Shown here in pieces: positions 18,292 to 27,974 of a stretch of 64,000 bases of DNA. The DNA lies in the NCBI RefSeq assembly GCF_002812085.1, contig NZ_NPDM01000001.1, positions 930,001 to 994,000 on the forward strand, written 5' to 3'. The translations under genes and the position numbers were made by a program. The stretch is from Leptospira levettii. GTDB taxonomy: Bacteria > Spirochaetota > Leptospiria > Leptospirales > Leptospiraceae. Position 1 is the first letter of the stretch; each line of letters begins with the position of its first letter. The notes under the pieces were generated by a model. It saw nothing but the letters and a program-made list of their open reading frames with translations, did no database searches and was not told where the DNA came from.

Positions 18292-19353
18292 ATGGCAGAA
18301 GAAAAAATCTATGAAATGCTTTGGGACTGTGAATTTTGCGGTTCTAAAAAGTTACTGGGAAAAACACATAGGCACTGTCCTAATTGTGGAGCCACTCAAG
18401 ACCCAAACCGAAGGTACTTTCCTAAGGAAGAAGACAAAGTTGCCGTCCAAGACCATATCTATTATGGTGCCGATAAAGTTTGTCCGTTTTGCCAAACTGC
18501 CAATGGAGCCAAGGCAACCTTTTGTGGGAATTGTGGTGGTTCATTAGATGGAGCTCAAAATGTAAAACTTCGTTCCGAACACGATGGTGTCACAGAAGAC
18601 TCTGTGCAAAAAGCAAAAGAAGATTTGGCATTCCAAAATTCTGATTGGGTCAAACCACATCCCAAAACACCAAAATGGGTTCTTTGGATGCTTGGTTCTA
18701 TTTTGTTTGGTGGCATCGGTTTTGTTTGTTTGGGTATTTTATGGACAGAAAAAGTCGAACTCCAAGTCACCCACCATGAGTGGTCCCGCACCATTGCCAT
18801 AGACCAATTCAAACCTGTATCGGAATCAGCTTGGTGTGATTCGATGCCAATGGGAGCCTATAGTGTTTCCAGAAGTCGACAGATCCGTAGTTATGATAGT
18901 ATCCCTGATGGTGAAGATTGCCGTACAGTTCGTACGGATAAGGGTGATGGTACATTTTCCGAAAGTGAAAGTTGTACAACTAAGTATCGAAAAGAACCTG
19001 TTTATGATTATCATTGTAGTTACCAGATTGATAAATGGGCCTTCGATCGAAATGCAGTGACAAAAGGATTTGGTACAACACAGGAACCATATTGGCCAAC
19101 ACCACAAATCAAAGAATGTGCTAGTACTTCCATCGGTTGTGAACGGCTTGGAAAAAAGGAAGAGAAGTATTTGGTCTATTTTGTCGAATCCAGCGGGGAA
19201 ACCAAAGGTGAAAAACACGATTGTGAGTATGATATGGCAAAATGGAAATCAGTTCTACCTAAAGCACAATACCAAACAGAAAAAAGTGTCATTTTTAATT
19301 ATATCACTTGCGACAGCATACAGATGTTAGATGAAAATGGAGCAGAGGAATAA
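18292..19353 (+). CDS. Double zinc-ribbon membrane protein
   Basis: A 353-residue protein with two N-terminal zinc ribbons: CEFCGSKKLLGKTHRHCPNCG (residues about 12-32) and CPFCQTANGAKATFCGNCGG (about 64-83). A linker leads to one membrane helix (WVLWMLGSILFGGIGFVCLGILW, about 127-149), and a large soluble domain containing about a dozen cysteines follows. The ATG at 18292 is preferred to a TTG three codons upstream. The next gene starts two bases after the stop. Together with the SPFH-SHOCT gene downstream it forms a three-gene operon. The cysteine-rich domain is not recognised. A scaffold function at the membrane is inferred from the SPFH partner. Confidence 0.75.
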   Translation: MAEEKIYEMLWDCEFCGSKKLLGKTHRHCPNCGATQDPNRRYFPKEEDKVAVQDHIYYGADKVCPFCQTANGAKATFCGNCGGSLDGAQNVKLRSEHDGVTEDSVQKAKEDLAFQNSDWVKPHPKTPKWVLWMLGSILFGGIGFVCLGILWTEKVELQVTHHEWSRTIAIDQFKPVSESAWCDSMPMGAYSVSRSRQIRSYDSIPDGEDCRTVRTDKGDGTFSESESCTTKYRKEPVYDYHCSYQIDKWAFDRNAVTKGFGTTQEPYWPTPQIKECASTSIGCERLGKKEEKYLVYFVESSGETKGEKHDCEYDMAKWKSVLPKAQYQTEKSVIFNYITCDSIQMLDENGAEE

Positions 19354-19354
19354 A

Positions 19355-19885
19355 ATGGACCAAACTTGGTTAAAAACGACATTAGAACGGTTTAAGAATG
19401 AACAAGATCCGATTCGAAAATTTTTAAAAGAAACAAAACTATTTGAAGAGGCTCTTGCAAACCAAGAGTTTGAAAAAACAGATTTACTGATCCGAAAGGA
19501 ACTAGCTGGTTTACTCACAACATTCAAAGAAAGTTTTCGTAAACTAGAAGAAGGTTTTGTTCAAAAAGCTCAAATCCAAAACATCGGTAAAACCAATCCC
19601 GCAACAACTTTACTTGATCGTATCATCATGAAAGTGACTTCTGCTGGTTATGGTCTGAACGGACTTGGGACAGGAGTGCAAGCAACTTCTGCAGAAATTG
19701 AAAAAGTTCTCAATCACGACTTTTCGATGTTGGAAAAAGTTGGAGTTTTACAAAAAGAAATTTTAGAAACGTTACCAACCTCATTTGCCACTAATCCAGA
19801 AGCAGCGATTGAATCGATAAACAAACTCTTACTCGATTTTGAATCACAATTCGAAGCAAGAAACTCAATCTTTTTAAAATCATAA
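19355..19885 (+). CDS. Helical hypothetical protein of the SPFH operon
   Basis: A 176-residue, mostly alpha-helical soluble protein without signal peptide or recognised domain. Its start (MDQTWLKTTLERF) lies one base after the preceding stop. The following SPFH gene begins 16 bases after its own stop, with AAGGAAC as ribosome-binding site. The position inside the operon suggests it is a cytoplasmic partner of the zinc-ribbon and SPFH proteins. The function is unknown. Confidence 0.7.
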   Translation: MDQTWLKTTLERFKNEQDPIRKFLKETKLFEEALANQEFEKTDLLIRKELAGLLTTFKESFRKLEEGFVQKAQIQNIGKTNPATTLLDRIIMKVTSAGYGLNGLGTGVQATSAEIEKVLNHDFSMLEKVGVLQKEILETLPTSFATNPEAAIESINKLLLDFESQFEARNSIFLKS

Positions 19886-19900
19886 AATAAGGAACAAAAC

Positions 19901-20899
19901 ATGGCACTAATAGACAGAATTAAATTTGAAGGAAATCCAAGTGAAATCGTTTGGAAATACCCATCTGATGAAATCAGTACGGCTGGACAACTTGTAGTCG
20001 ATGAAAACCTAGAAGCAATTTTTTTCAAAGAAGGAAAGGCTTTAGATACATTTGGACCAGGAACTCATACCTTAAAAACAGGGAATATTCCCATTTTGGA
20101 AGCTCTCGTCAATCTTCCGTTTGGTGGCAAAACACCCTTTACAGCAGAAGTATATTATGTAAACAAATCCATCATGGCCTTAAAGTGGGGAACCACCACA
20201 CCAATTCCACTTGAAGATCCAAAATATAAAATTGTTCTCAATATACGGGCGTTTGGTGACTATAAATTCCGTATCAAAGATTCAAGGTCATTTTTGCTGA
20301 ATGTGGTGAAAGGTGGAAATCGAACAACCAATGAAGCCATTGATGAATTTTTAAAACCAAATATCGTACGTGGGATTGGTGATTTTATCTCTGAAGTTAT
20401 TTTGAATAATAATACCTCTGTTGTGGAAATCAACAAATACCGTGATGAAAGTTCGACTGCTGGCCGAGTGAAACTGGCACCCGAATTTGAAAAGTATGGG
20501 ATTGATCTTACAGAATTTAATGTATCTTCGGTAAACTTTGACCAAAATGATCCTAACTACCAACGAATCCAAAAAATCATCACTGATAAATTTGAAATTG
20601 ATATGTTAGGTGATAAGTACCAACAGAAAAAAATGTTCGATATTGGACAAGCTGCTGCAGAAAACGAGGGCCAAGGTGGTGGTGCCATGGGTGCAGGAAT
20701 GGGCATGGGAATGGGAATGAACATGGGCCAAATGATGGGCAATATGATGAACCAAGGTGGACAAAACCAAGCCGGTGGTGCACAAGCTGCCAATGACCCT
20801 GCGGCAAGGATAGCCAAACTCAAAGGATTACTTGACCAAGGTCTTATCAGTGCCGAAGAATTTGAGGCAAAGAAAAAGGAGATTCTTTCGTCCTTGTAA
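19901..20899 (+). CDS. SPFH/virion-core-like protein with SHOCT domain
   Basis: A 332-residue protein of the YdjI-like SPFH group. Residues about 15-235 carry the SPFH features EIVWKYPSDEISTAGQLVVDENLEAIFFKEGKALDTFGPGTHTL and FGDYKFRIKDSRSFLLNVV. A Gly/Met-rich low-complexity stretch follows (residues about 258-288). The C-terminal 30 residues are a SHOCT motif, RIAKLKGLLDQGLISAEEFEAKKKEIL. Such proteins oligomerise and often join a zinc-ribbon partner, as here. A strong stem-loop follows the stop. A role in envelope or phage-shock-like stress is possible, not shown. Confidence 0.87.
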   Translation: MALIDRIKFEGNPSEIVWKYPSDEISTAGQLVVDENLEAIFFKEGKALDTFGPGTHTLKTGNIPILEALVNLPFGGKTPFTAEVYYVNKSIMALKWGTTTPIPLEDPKYKIVLNIRAFGDYKFRIKDSRSFLLNVVKGGNRTTNEAIDEFLKPNIVRGIGDFISEVILNNNTSVVEINKYRDESSTAGRVKLAPEFEKYGIDLTEFNVSSVNFDQNDPNYQRIQKIITDKFEIDMLGDKYQQKKMFDIGQAAAENEGQGGGAMGAGMGMGMGMNMGQMMGNMMNQGGQNQAGGAQAANDPAARIAKLKGLLDQGLISAEEFEAKKKEILSSL

Positions 20900-20924
20900 T
20901 TCTAAAAAATTCCTAACATTCGAG

Positions 20925-20976
20925 TTTCCAATCCTACCAAACTTTCCGCAAGAATTCTGTTAGGTGGGATTGGAAA
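20925..20976. terminator. Bidirectional terminator hairpin between SPFH and patatin genes
   Basis: TTTCCAATCCTACC (20925-20938) pairs with GGTGGGATTGGAAA (20963-20976) through 14 positions with one G-T pair. It lies between two convergent stop codons (20899 and 20989). An alternative stem, CCTAACA (20912-20918) with TGTTAGG (20958-20964), partly overlaps it. Confidence 0.6.
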
Positions 20977-20988
20977 TTAACTCCAAAC

Positions 20989-22740
20989 TTACGAAAACAA
21001 TTGTTTGATTTCTGCTAAGTTTGCCTCAGCTTCTCTTTCCCCTTTGTCGATGATCTCTTGGTAACGAGCAAAATCAAATAACTGAAATTCTTCTAAATGG
21101 AAATGAACAAATAAATCCATCTTGGGACGTTTGAGTCGAGTGATCTCTCTTCCCTCTAATGTGATGGTCCTTGTCATAATCTGTAAAATGGGTGGGTATT
21201 TTAAAGTATCCCAAATGTAACGGAAAAAACCTTTTTCAGTGGTATTACGGTCTTCAAACAGTTTCACAGGGACAATTTCCTGTAATGGAGAGACGTTAAT
21301 TCCCATGACAACATCAGCACCTTTGGAACGTATGAGATTTTCAGGGACATTATTGATCATTCCTCCATCGACTAACAACTTTTCGCCGAGTCGGTAAGGA
21401 GGGAATGCTCCTGGTAAACTCATAGCACTTGTAAGAGCTTCTGTAATTGGACCTTGGTCAAAGATATGTTCTTTTCCTGTTTGTAAATCGACTGCAGAAG
21501 TTGCAAACGGAAGTGGAAGTTCTTCTATCCTTTGGTCTCCAAAACCTTTTTTTAGCATTCGTTTCATACGTTTGCCTTTAAAAAAAGCAACAACTGGAAG
21601 TGTAGGATCAAATGCACTTTCAAGACCACCAAAGAAATTTTTTATCATCTCTTCGATTTCTTCAGGGCTATTTTTTCTTGCATACAATGCAGCAATCACA
21701 GCTCCCATGGAAGCACCCGACACAAAATCAAAATGGATACCTTCTCTATGTAATACTTTAAGAAGTCCCACGTGTGCAAGAGCTCTCGCACCTCCACCAC
21801 CTAACGAAAGTCCTCTAGTTTTTGATACTAAATAACGCGCGAGTGTATCTTTTTGGTAAAATGTTTTGAGACTTTGGTCTTGTGGTAGGTAACTTTTACG
21901 TACTCCACTTTCCATCATACGAATGGCACGACCTTCAAAATTACGAATCCTACTTTTCCAAAATTGAATGATCTCTTCTTTTTCTTTGTAAAACTTTTCG
22001 GGTTCATCTTCCCAAAAAACTAAAAAGTCTGACTGAACCACTAAGTAGTGTAAGTCGACTCTTGAAGTGGATTCGTCAAAGTAGATATGAAGAAGTGGTG
22101 TTTTATTTCTTAAATTGGTGAGGTATTCAGAAATTTGAGTGGGGTCCATCCCCTTAAAAGTTGAAATCGGAATAGCAGAAGAAAGTTTTTTAGTCACTTC
22201 TCCGTACTCATCCAAAAAGGATTTTACCTTTTCACCAAAATGGTATTCTGGTTCTAAAGGAATATGAACACATAACCTTCGTAAGCCTGTAAATTTATCT
22301 TTGGAATTAGATCGGTCTAAATTTTCGCGCATCCTTGTTCCCATCATTTGGATGATGTTTTGGGCAAAGATTTTTTCCTGAGAAGCTAATTGGAGAAACA
22401 ATTTACCATTTAACACGTACACAAGTGTATCAATAACAGCAATGGCGGAAGTAGAATGATTGGAGCTAGAGATAAGTGAGTTTTCAGCTAAGACTTGGCC
22501 TGAACCTACATACACATGTGACTGGCCACCAACATTTTCTAAAAGAATTTCACCATACCTTACGATGTAAATGGATTCCGAAGACTCTCCCTTGTAGTAG
22601 AGAGCTTCATGACTTCGGATGAGTTTTTCTTGGACATTGTTGGCAAGCCTTGTCAAAACAGATGTGGGAAGTTTTTTGAAAAGCTCCACAGACTTTAAAA
22701 ATTTCTGTATCGCTTGACGCTCTAATTCTGTTCGTTTCAT
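20989..22740 (-). CDS. Patatin-like phospholipase with N-terminal cyclic-nucleotide-binding domain
   Basis: A 583-residue protein built like eukaryotic neuropathy target esterase: a cNMP-binding domain at residues about 15-140 (YKGESSESIYIVRYGEILLEN, then GSGQVLAENSLISS), a linker region, and a patatin domain from about 310 to 480. The patatin part has the oxyanion loop GGGGARALAHVG, the nucleophile Ser344 in GASMG and the dyad partner Asp459 in LLVDGG. It should hydrolyse membrane lipids or lysophospholipids at the cytoplasmic face. The cNMP domain lacks an obvious phosphate-binding Arg, so nucleotide control is uncertain. The gene stands 15 bases upstream of the MATE gene's stop. Confidence 0.9.
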   Translation of the reverse strand: MKRTELERQAIQKFLKSVELFKKLPTSVLTRLANNVQEKLIRSHEALYYKGESSESIYIVRYGEILLENVGGQSHVYVGSGQVLAENSLISSSNHSTSAIAVIDTLVYVLNGKLFLQLASQEKIFAQNIIQMMGTRMRENLDRSNSKDKFTGLRRLCVHIPLEPEYHFGEKVKSFLDEYGEVTKKLSSAIPISTFKGMDPTQISEYLTNLRNKTPLLHIYFDESTSRVDLHYLVVQSDFLVFWEDEPEKFYKEKEEIIQFWKSRIRNFEGRAIRMMESGVRKSYLPQDQSLKTFYQKDTLARYLVSKTRGLSLGGGGARALAHVGLLKVLHREGIHFDFVSGASMGAVIAALYARKNSPEEIEEMIKNFFGGLESAFDPTLPVVAFFKGKRMKRMLKKGFGDQRIEELPLPFATSAVDLQTGKEHIFDQGPITEALTSAMSLPGAFPPYRLGEKLLVDGGMINNVPENLIRSKGADVVMGINVSPLQEIVPVKLFEDRNTTEKGFFRYIWDTLKYPPILQIMTRTITLEGREITRLKRPKMDLFVHFHLEEFQLFDFARYQEIIDKGEREAEANLAEIKQLFS

Positions 22741-22755
22741 TCTTCCCTCACCTTA

Positions 22756-24111
22756 TTAAATTCGTATACTTACCCACTCCTTTCTACGAAATTTTCCGAC
22801 AAAAAGCACTGCCATGAGTAAAATCCAAATAAAAAACGCAGACCAGATCCCAATTGTTCCCCATGCTAGGACAATCCCGAATAAATAAGCGAGTGGCAAC
22901 ATGATGAGAAAGGAAACGATCAAATACACATACATCACATAGTACATCATCCCAGCACTCCTAAGTGCCGACCCGACGACCATATGATACGCATCACCGA
23001 CTTGGATGAGAGCCACAATGCACAATGCAGGGTAAGCTTCTTTCATAACTGCAGGAACATCGGTAAACAAACTGATGAGCCAAGGCCCAGCTAAGATAAA
23101 AAAGAGACCCATACTTCCCATCACGATTGCAGAGAAAGTAGCTGAACGCATGGTACCTTCGTAAGCCAAACGAACTTTCCCTTGGCCCATGGCTTGGCCA
23201 AGAATTGTAGTCGCTGCAATTCCAAATGAAAAACCTGGCATAAAAGACAAACTAAGACAGGTTAACACAACACTCGCCGAAGCTAGTGTTGTTGTGCTGA
23301 TCATTCCAGCGATTTTATAAAAACCAGAGAATGCAAAGTTAACGAGTGTTCCTTCCAATGCTGGTGCAAAACCAACCACACAAAGTTCTTTTAAAATTTC
23401 GTAACTTGGTGAAAATATTTGATAACGAAAGAACTTGATTACGTCCTTTCGAAAGAAATAAAAAATAACGACGAGAAGAGCCGGCACAGAACTCAAACTA
23501 GATGCAATCGCCGCTCCTTTGACTCCCATTGCAGGGAATCCCCAGTTTCCAAAGATGAGTAACCAGTTAAAAAAAATATTCGTAACAGCTGCTACGATTG
23601 AGGATATCATCCCAACTTGTACGATTCCAATTCCGTCAAAAAATCCGCGTAAAGCGAATCCAACAAAAAATAATACAGTTCCGAGAAATCGATAGGATAA
23701 ATAAACACCAGCAACTTCAATCACTTCAGGATCGTCTCCAATCCAAGCCATTAAATTAGGCGCATAGATGTAACCGAAATATGATAATAACGAACCTAAA
23801 ACCAATGATAAGTAAACTGAATTGACTAGGGTAATTCCAACCCCTCTTTCATTTTTCTCGCCAAATCTTCGTGCTACGATGATCTGAACAGCCATGGAAC
23901 CACCCATGAGAAAAGCAAAGATGGAAAAGTACACCATACCACCAAATCCAACCGAAGCAAGAGGCACTTCCCCTAACTTACCTACCATAGCAGTATCCGC
24001 TACCATAATGGCTGTATAACTGATCATTCCAAAAAAAACAGGGATTGCTAAACTTAGAATTTTCTGATTGAGTCTAGTTGGCTTCAAGATGCGTCTAATT
24101 TTGTGAAGCAT
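22756..24111 (-). CDS. MATE family multidrug/Na+ exporter
   Basis: A 451-residue inner-membrane protein with about twelve helices in two related halves, typical of MATE transporters. Family features are LAIPVFFGMISYTAIMVADTAMVGKLGEVPLASVGFGG at the N-terminus and GIAATTILGQAMGQGKVRLAYEGT in the second half. The ATG at 24111 is chosen because the transporter homology begins there. A longer frame of 42 more codons would run into the divergent gene. Transported compound unknown. Confidence 0.92.
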   Translation of the reverse strand: MLHKIRRILKPTRLNQKILSLAIPVFFGMISYTAIMVADTAMVGKLGEVPLASVGFGGMVYFSIFAFLMGGSMAVQIIVARRFGEKNERGVGITLVNSVYLSLVLGSLLSYFGYIYAPNLMAWIGDDPEVIEVAGVYLSYRFLGTVLFFVGFALRGFFDGIGIVQVGMISSIVAAVTNIFFNWLLIFGNWGFPAMGVKGAAIASSLSSVPALLVVIFYFFRKDVIKFFRYQIFSPSYEILKELCVVGFAPALEGTLVNFAFSGFYKIAGMISTTTLASASVVLTCLSLSFMPGFSFGIAATTILGQAMGQGKVRLAYEGTMRSATFSAIVMGSMGLFFILAGPWLISLFTDVPAVMKEAYPALCIVALIQVGDAYHMVVGSALRSAGMMYYVMYVYLIVSFLIMLPLAYLFGIVLAWGTIGIWSAFFIWILLMAVLFVGKFRRKEWVSIRI

Positions 24112-24128
24112 AGTTTTGTCATTTTTAT

Positions 24129-25439
24129 ATGTATATCGATCTACACAACCACCTTTATGGATGTTTACCCCCTGAAACATTGTTTCGAATTGGAAAAAAT
24201 AATCCAAACCCAAGATGGCATCTATACCTAGAGTCATACGAAAAAGCTTATGGAATTAAAATTCGTCCCTCTACATTCTTTGATGATTATTCGGACATAA
24301 AAGAATTTTCAAAACTATACCATTTTAAAGAAAAAGCCCCATTTTTGCATTTCCAAGCAAAGTTTAATCTGATCATCGCCTTAGTAAAGTTTGATGAAAG
24401 GGAAATTACAGAAGTCTCTCATGATGTAGTATACTCAAATAGTTTAGAAGACGTAAGTTATGCTGAATATCGATTGATGTTTGGAAAAGAAGAACCAAAA
24501 GAAAGTTTTTATACCAAACTAATGGCTTCACTTGAAGGACTGAAAAAAGGAGAAGAGTCAGCAAAAAAAGCAGGAAAACCAATCCAAGCAAAACTTGTGA
24601 TGTCATTACACCGAGACTTAAATTTTGAACGGCACTATGATTGGATGAAAAACTGGATGGAAAAAGAATCTCTCGTTCGGGATGGACTTGTGGGGATTGA
24701 CTTCTGTCATATTGAAGAAGGTTTTCCACCTAAAGATAAACGATCTTTTTTTCATTCGGTAAACAAAGACAACAAAGCAGAACCAAAAACTGCGTTGTCC
24801 ATCCTCTACCACGTAGGCGAAAGTTTTCGAGACAAAACTCCTTTCTCTGCCGTACGTTGGATCATCGAATCGGCTGAAAATGGCGCACATCGACTTGGAC
24901 ATGCTCTTGCACTTGGTATTGATTCTGATTATTTTTTAGGAGAGGAACGCACAGAACTTGTTTCAGAAGCAAAAGACCAAATAGAATACGAACTGATGTA
25001 TTATGACGAAATTACCACCTATGGTCCGTTTTATGCCAAAGAAGAACTAGAACTAAAACGAAAAGAAATCAAAACTAAACCTGATACAGAAATACTGACC
25101 ATTCCTTTTGATGAAACACAGTCCCAATACCTTCACACCTTCCAAAACTATGCGATGTCAAAAATAGCAAAAACAAATGTTGTGATCGAATGTTGCCCTT
25201 CTTCAAATTTATACATAGGTATGTTAGAATCCCATATCGATCATCCAATCACGCGGTTCTTACAAAACGATGTCAAAATCACCATTGGATCAGATGATCC
25301 CGGATTATTTGGTACAACGATGGAAGAGGAATACCAACATGCGCATACGGCAGGAGTCTCAGAAAAGGACTTGGAGTTGATACGTTCTGTCTCATTGGAT
25401 TACCGTTCCACCAAACTTTCTGGGCGTGATTTGGATTGA
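24129..25439 (+). CDS. Adenosine deaminase-like metal hydrolase
   Basis: A 436-residue protein of the adenosine/AMP deaminase superfamily. It shows the metal pair HNH in IDLHNHLYGCLP (residues about 6-8), ILYHVGES, GAHRLGHALAL and ITIGSDDPGLFGTTMEEEY, which supply the remaining zinc and catalytic His/Asp positions. It is about 90 residues longer than classical adenosine deaminases, with a charged insertion near residues 285-325. Substrate could be adenosine or another aminopurine. It diverges from the MATE gene with only 17 bases between the start codons, so the two promoters must overlap or lie inside coding sequence. Confidence 0.85.
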   Translation: MYIDLHNHLYGCLPPETLFRIGKNNPNPRWHLYLESYEKAYGIKIRPSTFFDDYSDIKEFSKLYHFKEKAPFLHFQAKFNLIIALVKFDEREITEVSHDVVYSNSLEDVSYAEYRLMFGKEEPKESFYTKLMASLEGLKKGEESAKKAGKPIQAKLVMSLHRDLNFERHYDWMKNWMEKESLVRDGLVGIDFCHIEEGFPPKDKRSFFHSVNKDNKAEPKTALSILYHVGESFRDKTPFSAVRWIIESAENGAHRLGHALALGIDSDYFLGEERTELVSEAKDQIEYELMYYDEITTYGPFYAKEELELKRKEIKTKPDTEILTIPFDETQSQYLHTFQNYAMSKIAKTNVVIECCPSSNLYIGMLESHIDHPITRFLQNDVKITIGSDDPGLFGTTMEEEYQHAHTAGVSEKDLELIRSVSLDYRSTKLSGRDLD

Positions 25440-25469
25440 CCCTCACAACGATCAAGTAAACTGGAATGT

Positions 25470-26156
25470 ATGCGGATTTTTTCCCGATTTTTTGTGCCAA
25501 TGATTGTCTTTACTTTGGTGTTTGGTCCCGTTTATGGACAAACCAAAGAAGGATTTTATGACACAAACAATTATGATTTAAGAAACATCCCTAATTCCGA
25601 TCCCGAATCAAATGTTCTAAAGGATGTCACCCTTCCTCCCAAATTTGAAACACCAGTCCTTGCAACTCCAAAAAACGTAAAAACACAATACAGTGGTATT
25701 GAATCCATACCAGGTGCCGGTGCTCTTATGAACTCTCGAACCACTGGCAATTCCAGCCAGAATGCATCCAATCCATATAGCTTGACCAATGCTCAAAATT
25801 CTCCCATTAACCCCCTTACTGGTGAAATCAATGAGCAAGCCTTACAAAACCAATTGCAGAAAAGTAGAACCAAACAAGAGTTAAAGAAAAAACAAAAAGA
25901 AGAATTTGATGAAGATGCAGTTTATGAAGAAACCAAATTCCGAAGAGGTTACATCATCTTCTTTTTAACTTTACCTTTTGCACTTGGCGTATCGGCCGCT
26001 GTTGCAGGGGCATTTGCTGTGGAAAAAACGTTAGCTGGCAGTATCATCATGATTGGTGGATCCACGGGCCTTTCTGGTGCCAATGTATATGTTGACCAAA
26101 AAAGACTCGAAGAACATCGCGAAAAGAAAAAACAATTAGCAGACGTTAAACCTTGA
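25470..26156 (+). CDS. Exported or membrane protein of unknown function, upstream of trkH
   Basis: A 228-residue protein with a signal peptide (VPMIVFTLVFGPVYGQ, cleavage near residue 24). A low-complexity Asn/Ser/Gln-rich region and a charged coiled-coil-like segment follow (QKSRTKQELKKKQKEEFDEDAV). Then come two close hydrophobic segments (YIIFFLTLPFALGVSAAVAGAFAV and LAGSIIMIGGSTGLSGANVYV) and a basic tail. The arrangement suggests a periplasmic N-terminus with a membrane hairpin. The stop overlaps a TTG start of trkH, hinting at coupling. I do not recognise the family. Confidence 0.75.
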   Translation: MRIFSRFFVPMIVFTLVFGPVYGQTKEGFYDTNNYDLRNIPNSDPESNVLKDVTLPPKFETPVLATPKNVKTQYSGIESIPGAGALMNSRTTGNSSQNASNPYSLTNAQNSPINPLTGEINEQALQNQLQKSRTKQELKKKQKEEFDEDAVYEETKFRRGYIIFFLTLPFALGVSAAVAGAFAVEKTLAGSIIMIGGSTGLSGANVYVDQKRLEEHREKKKQLADVKP

Positions 26157-27970
26157 ACTCCAAACGTATTTTTGTTTTTTTACACCACCTAATCCAATAC
26201 TTACAAGTCCAGAGATATGAAATTCGTAAATTTTACATGGAACACCTACGGCCCATAGGCAGAGTGTTTTACATATTTTTTGGATTTTTATCTGTAACGA
26301 TTTTAATTTTAGATTTTGGTTTTTATTACCCTGAAGATTGGAAATTTTATGTAACTATCTCAATTCGAACTTTAGTTAGTTTTTTTATCTGTTATGAAAC
26401 TCTGCACTTAACGTTTACAAATAAAAAATGGAAGGAATATTTAAACTTACATAAGATTGAACTGATCATCTTGCTGATGTTAGGATTGGAAATGATATAT
26501 GAAGAAAATATCATTCAAATCTTAAAGTCCTATCACATTTCTGGTAACGACACTACACTGATTTTTTTATCAGCAAATCAGTTTTTATTTTTATTCTCCA
26601 ATTTAGCTCACTTCTTTCGATTATCCAAAAAAAGAGATTCTAAAAAACTTAACCCATCCATAGTCTTTGTCACTTCTTTTGCATTCATCATTTTTGTTGG
26701 AGTCTGTTTTTTACATTTTCCTAAATCAACTCTCGAACACGTAAATACAATCGATATTATTTTTACTACGATTAGCGCTACTTGTGTTACAGGTTTATCG
26801 ACGGTGGATATTAGTAGTCAATTCACACTCACTGGTCAACTTGTGATTTTACTTTTGATTCAAGTAGGTGGACTCGGTCTTATGACTCTTACTAGTTTCT
26901 TTTCCATCTTTCTGACTGGAAAAGGTTCGGTAAGTGACACACTCATGATCAAAGATCTTCTTTCTGAAGAAACAATGGGTCGTGCTAAAGAAATTTTAAA
27001 ACAAATTACATTACAAACTTTAGCCATCGAACTGATTGGAGCTGTATTTTTATTTTATAGTTTTCCAAAAAATTTTCCCCTTCCTTTACCTGAAAAAATT
27101 TATTATTCAGTGTTTCATTCAATTTCTGCATTTTGTAATGCTGGTTTTAGTTTAATGCCAAATGGATTGGCAACTGATGCCTTTAAAGAATCCGAAGGAT
27201 TTTTATCCATCATTATGTTACTCATTGTCTTTGGTGGTCTGGGATTTCCTGTTATCTACCAGTTACGTACAAAATTATTAAATCCGTTTGATCCAAAGTT
27301 TCGTTGGTCAATTACATCTAAACTTGTTTTTTTCGTAACGGGTTTTTTACTATTATTCGGAACGGTAAGTTGTTATTTTCTGGAAAGTCATTTATCACTA
27401 AAAGATCTACCGATTGAAAAACAGATATTTCATTCCTTATTTTATTCAGTGACTACAAGAACAGCTGGTTTTAATACTTTTGATTTATCATTGATGGGAT
27501 ATCCAATGACATTCATTTCATTTTTTTTGATGTGGGTTGGTGCATCGCCAGTTTCAACTGGTGGAGGGATCAAAACAACTACACTTGCAATCTCTTTTAT
27601 GAATATTAGCAATCAAATTCGAGGAAAAGAAAAAATGGAAATTGGATACCGAACGATTGCTAATTCAACAATTGCAAGGGCAAGTGCAACGATTGTATTA
27701 TCTCTATTTGTGATTTTTATTGCGATCTTTTGTCTATTGCTAACAGAAAATGCTCATTTTATCGACTTATGTTATGAAGTAGTGTCGGCATTTGGAACTG
27801 TTGGTTTAACAAGAGGTCTGACTCCTCATTTATCTGATTTTGGAAAAATCTTAATTTGTATTGTGATGTTTGTTGGAAGAGTAGGAATATTAACTCTACT
27901 CATTGCCGTATCTAAGAAAGTAGATCATATTTCTTACGAATATCCAAAAGAATATGTAGTGGTTGGTTGA
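26153..27970 (+). CDS. trkH: TrkH/KtrB-type potassium transporter
   Basis: A 605-residue potassium channel subunit. Four pore repeats can be traced, with filter-like motifs SATCVTGLSTVD, SISAFCNAGFSL, TTRTAGFNTFD and SAFGTVGLTRG. The N-terminal about 170 residues add several extra membrane helices beyond the usual 450-500-residue Trk core. The start is uncertain: TTG at 26153 overlaps the preceding stop, while an ATG at 26237 would remove 28 residues. trkA follows at once, making a complete uptake system. Confidence 0.92.
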   Translation: MNSKRIFVFLHHLIQYLQVQRYEIRKFYMEHLRPIGRVFYIFFGFLSVTILILDFGFYYPEDWKFYVTISIRTLVSFFICYETLHLTFTNKKWKEYLNLHKIELIILLMLGLEMIYEENIIQILKSYHISGNDTTLIFLSANQFLFLFSNLAHFFRLSKKRDSKKLNPSIVFVTSFAFIIFVGVCFLHFPKSTLEHVNTIDIIFTTISATCVTGLSTVDISSQFTLTGQLVILLLIQVGGLGLMTLTSFFSIFLTGKGSVSDTLMIKDLLSEETMGRAKEILKQITLQTLAIELIGAVFLFYSFPKNFPLPLPEKIYYSVFHSISAFCNAGFSLMPNGLATDAFKESEGFLSIIMLLIVFGGLGFPVIYQLRTKLLNPFDPKFRWSITSKLVFFVTGFLLLFGTVSCYFLESHLSLKDLPIEKQIFHSLFYSVTTRTAGFNTFDLSLMGYPMTFISFFLMWVGASPVSTGGGIKTTTLAISFMNISNQIRGKEKMEIGYRTIANSTIARASATIVLSLFVIFIAIFCLLLTENAHFIDLCYEVVSAFGTVGLTRGLTPHLSDFGKILICIVMFVGRVGILTLLIAVSKKVDHISYEYPKEYVVVG

Positions 27971-27974
27971 TACT

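Noticed and set aside
24112..24237. 42-codon N-terminal extension of the MATE transporter
   Set aside because: It overlaps the divergent deaminase-like gene, and transporter homology begins at the ATG at 24111.
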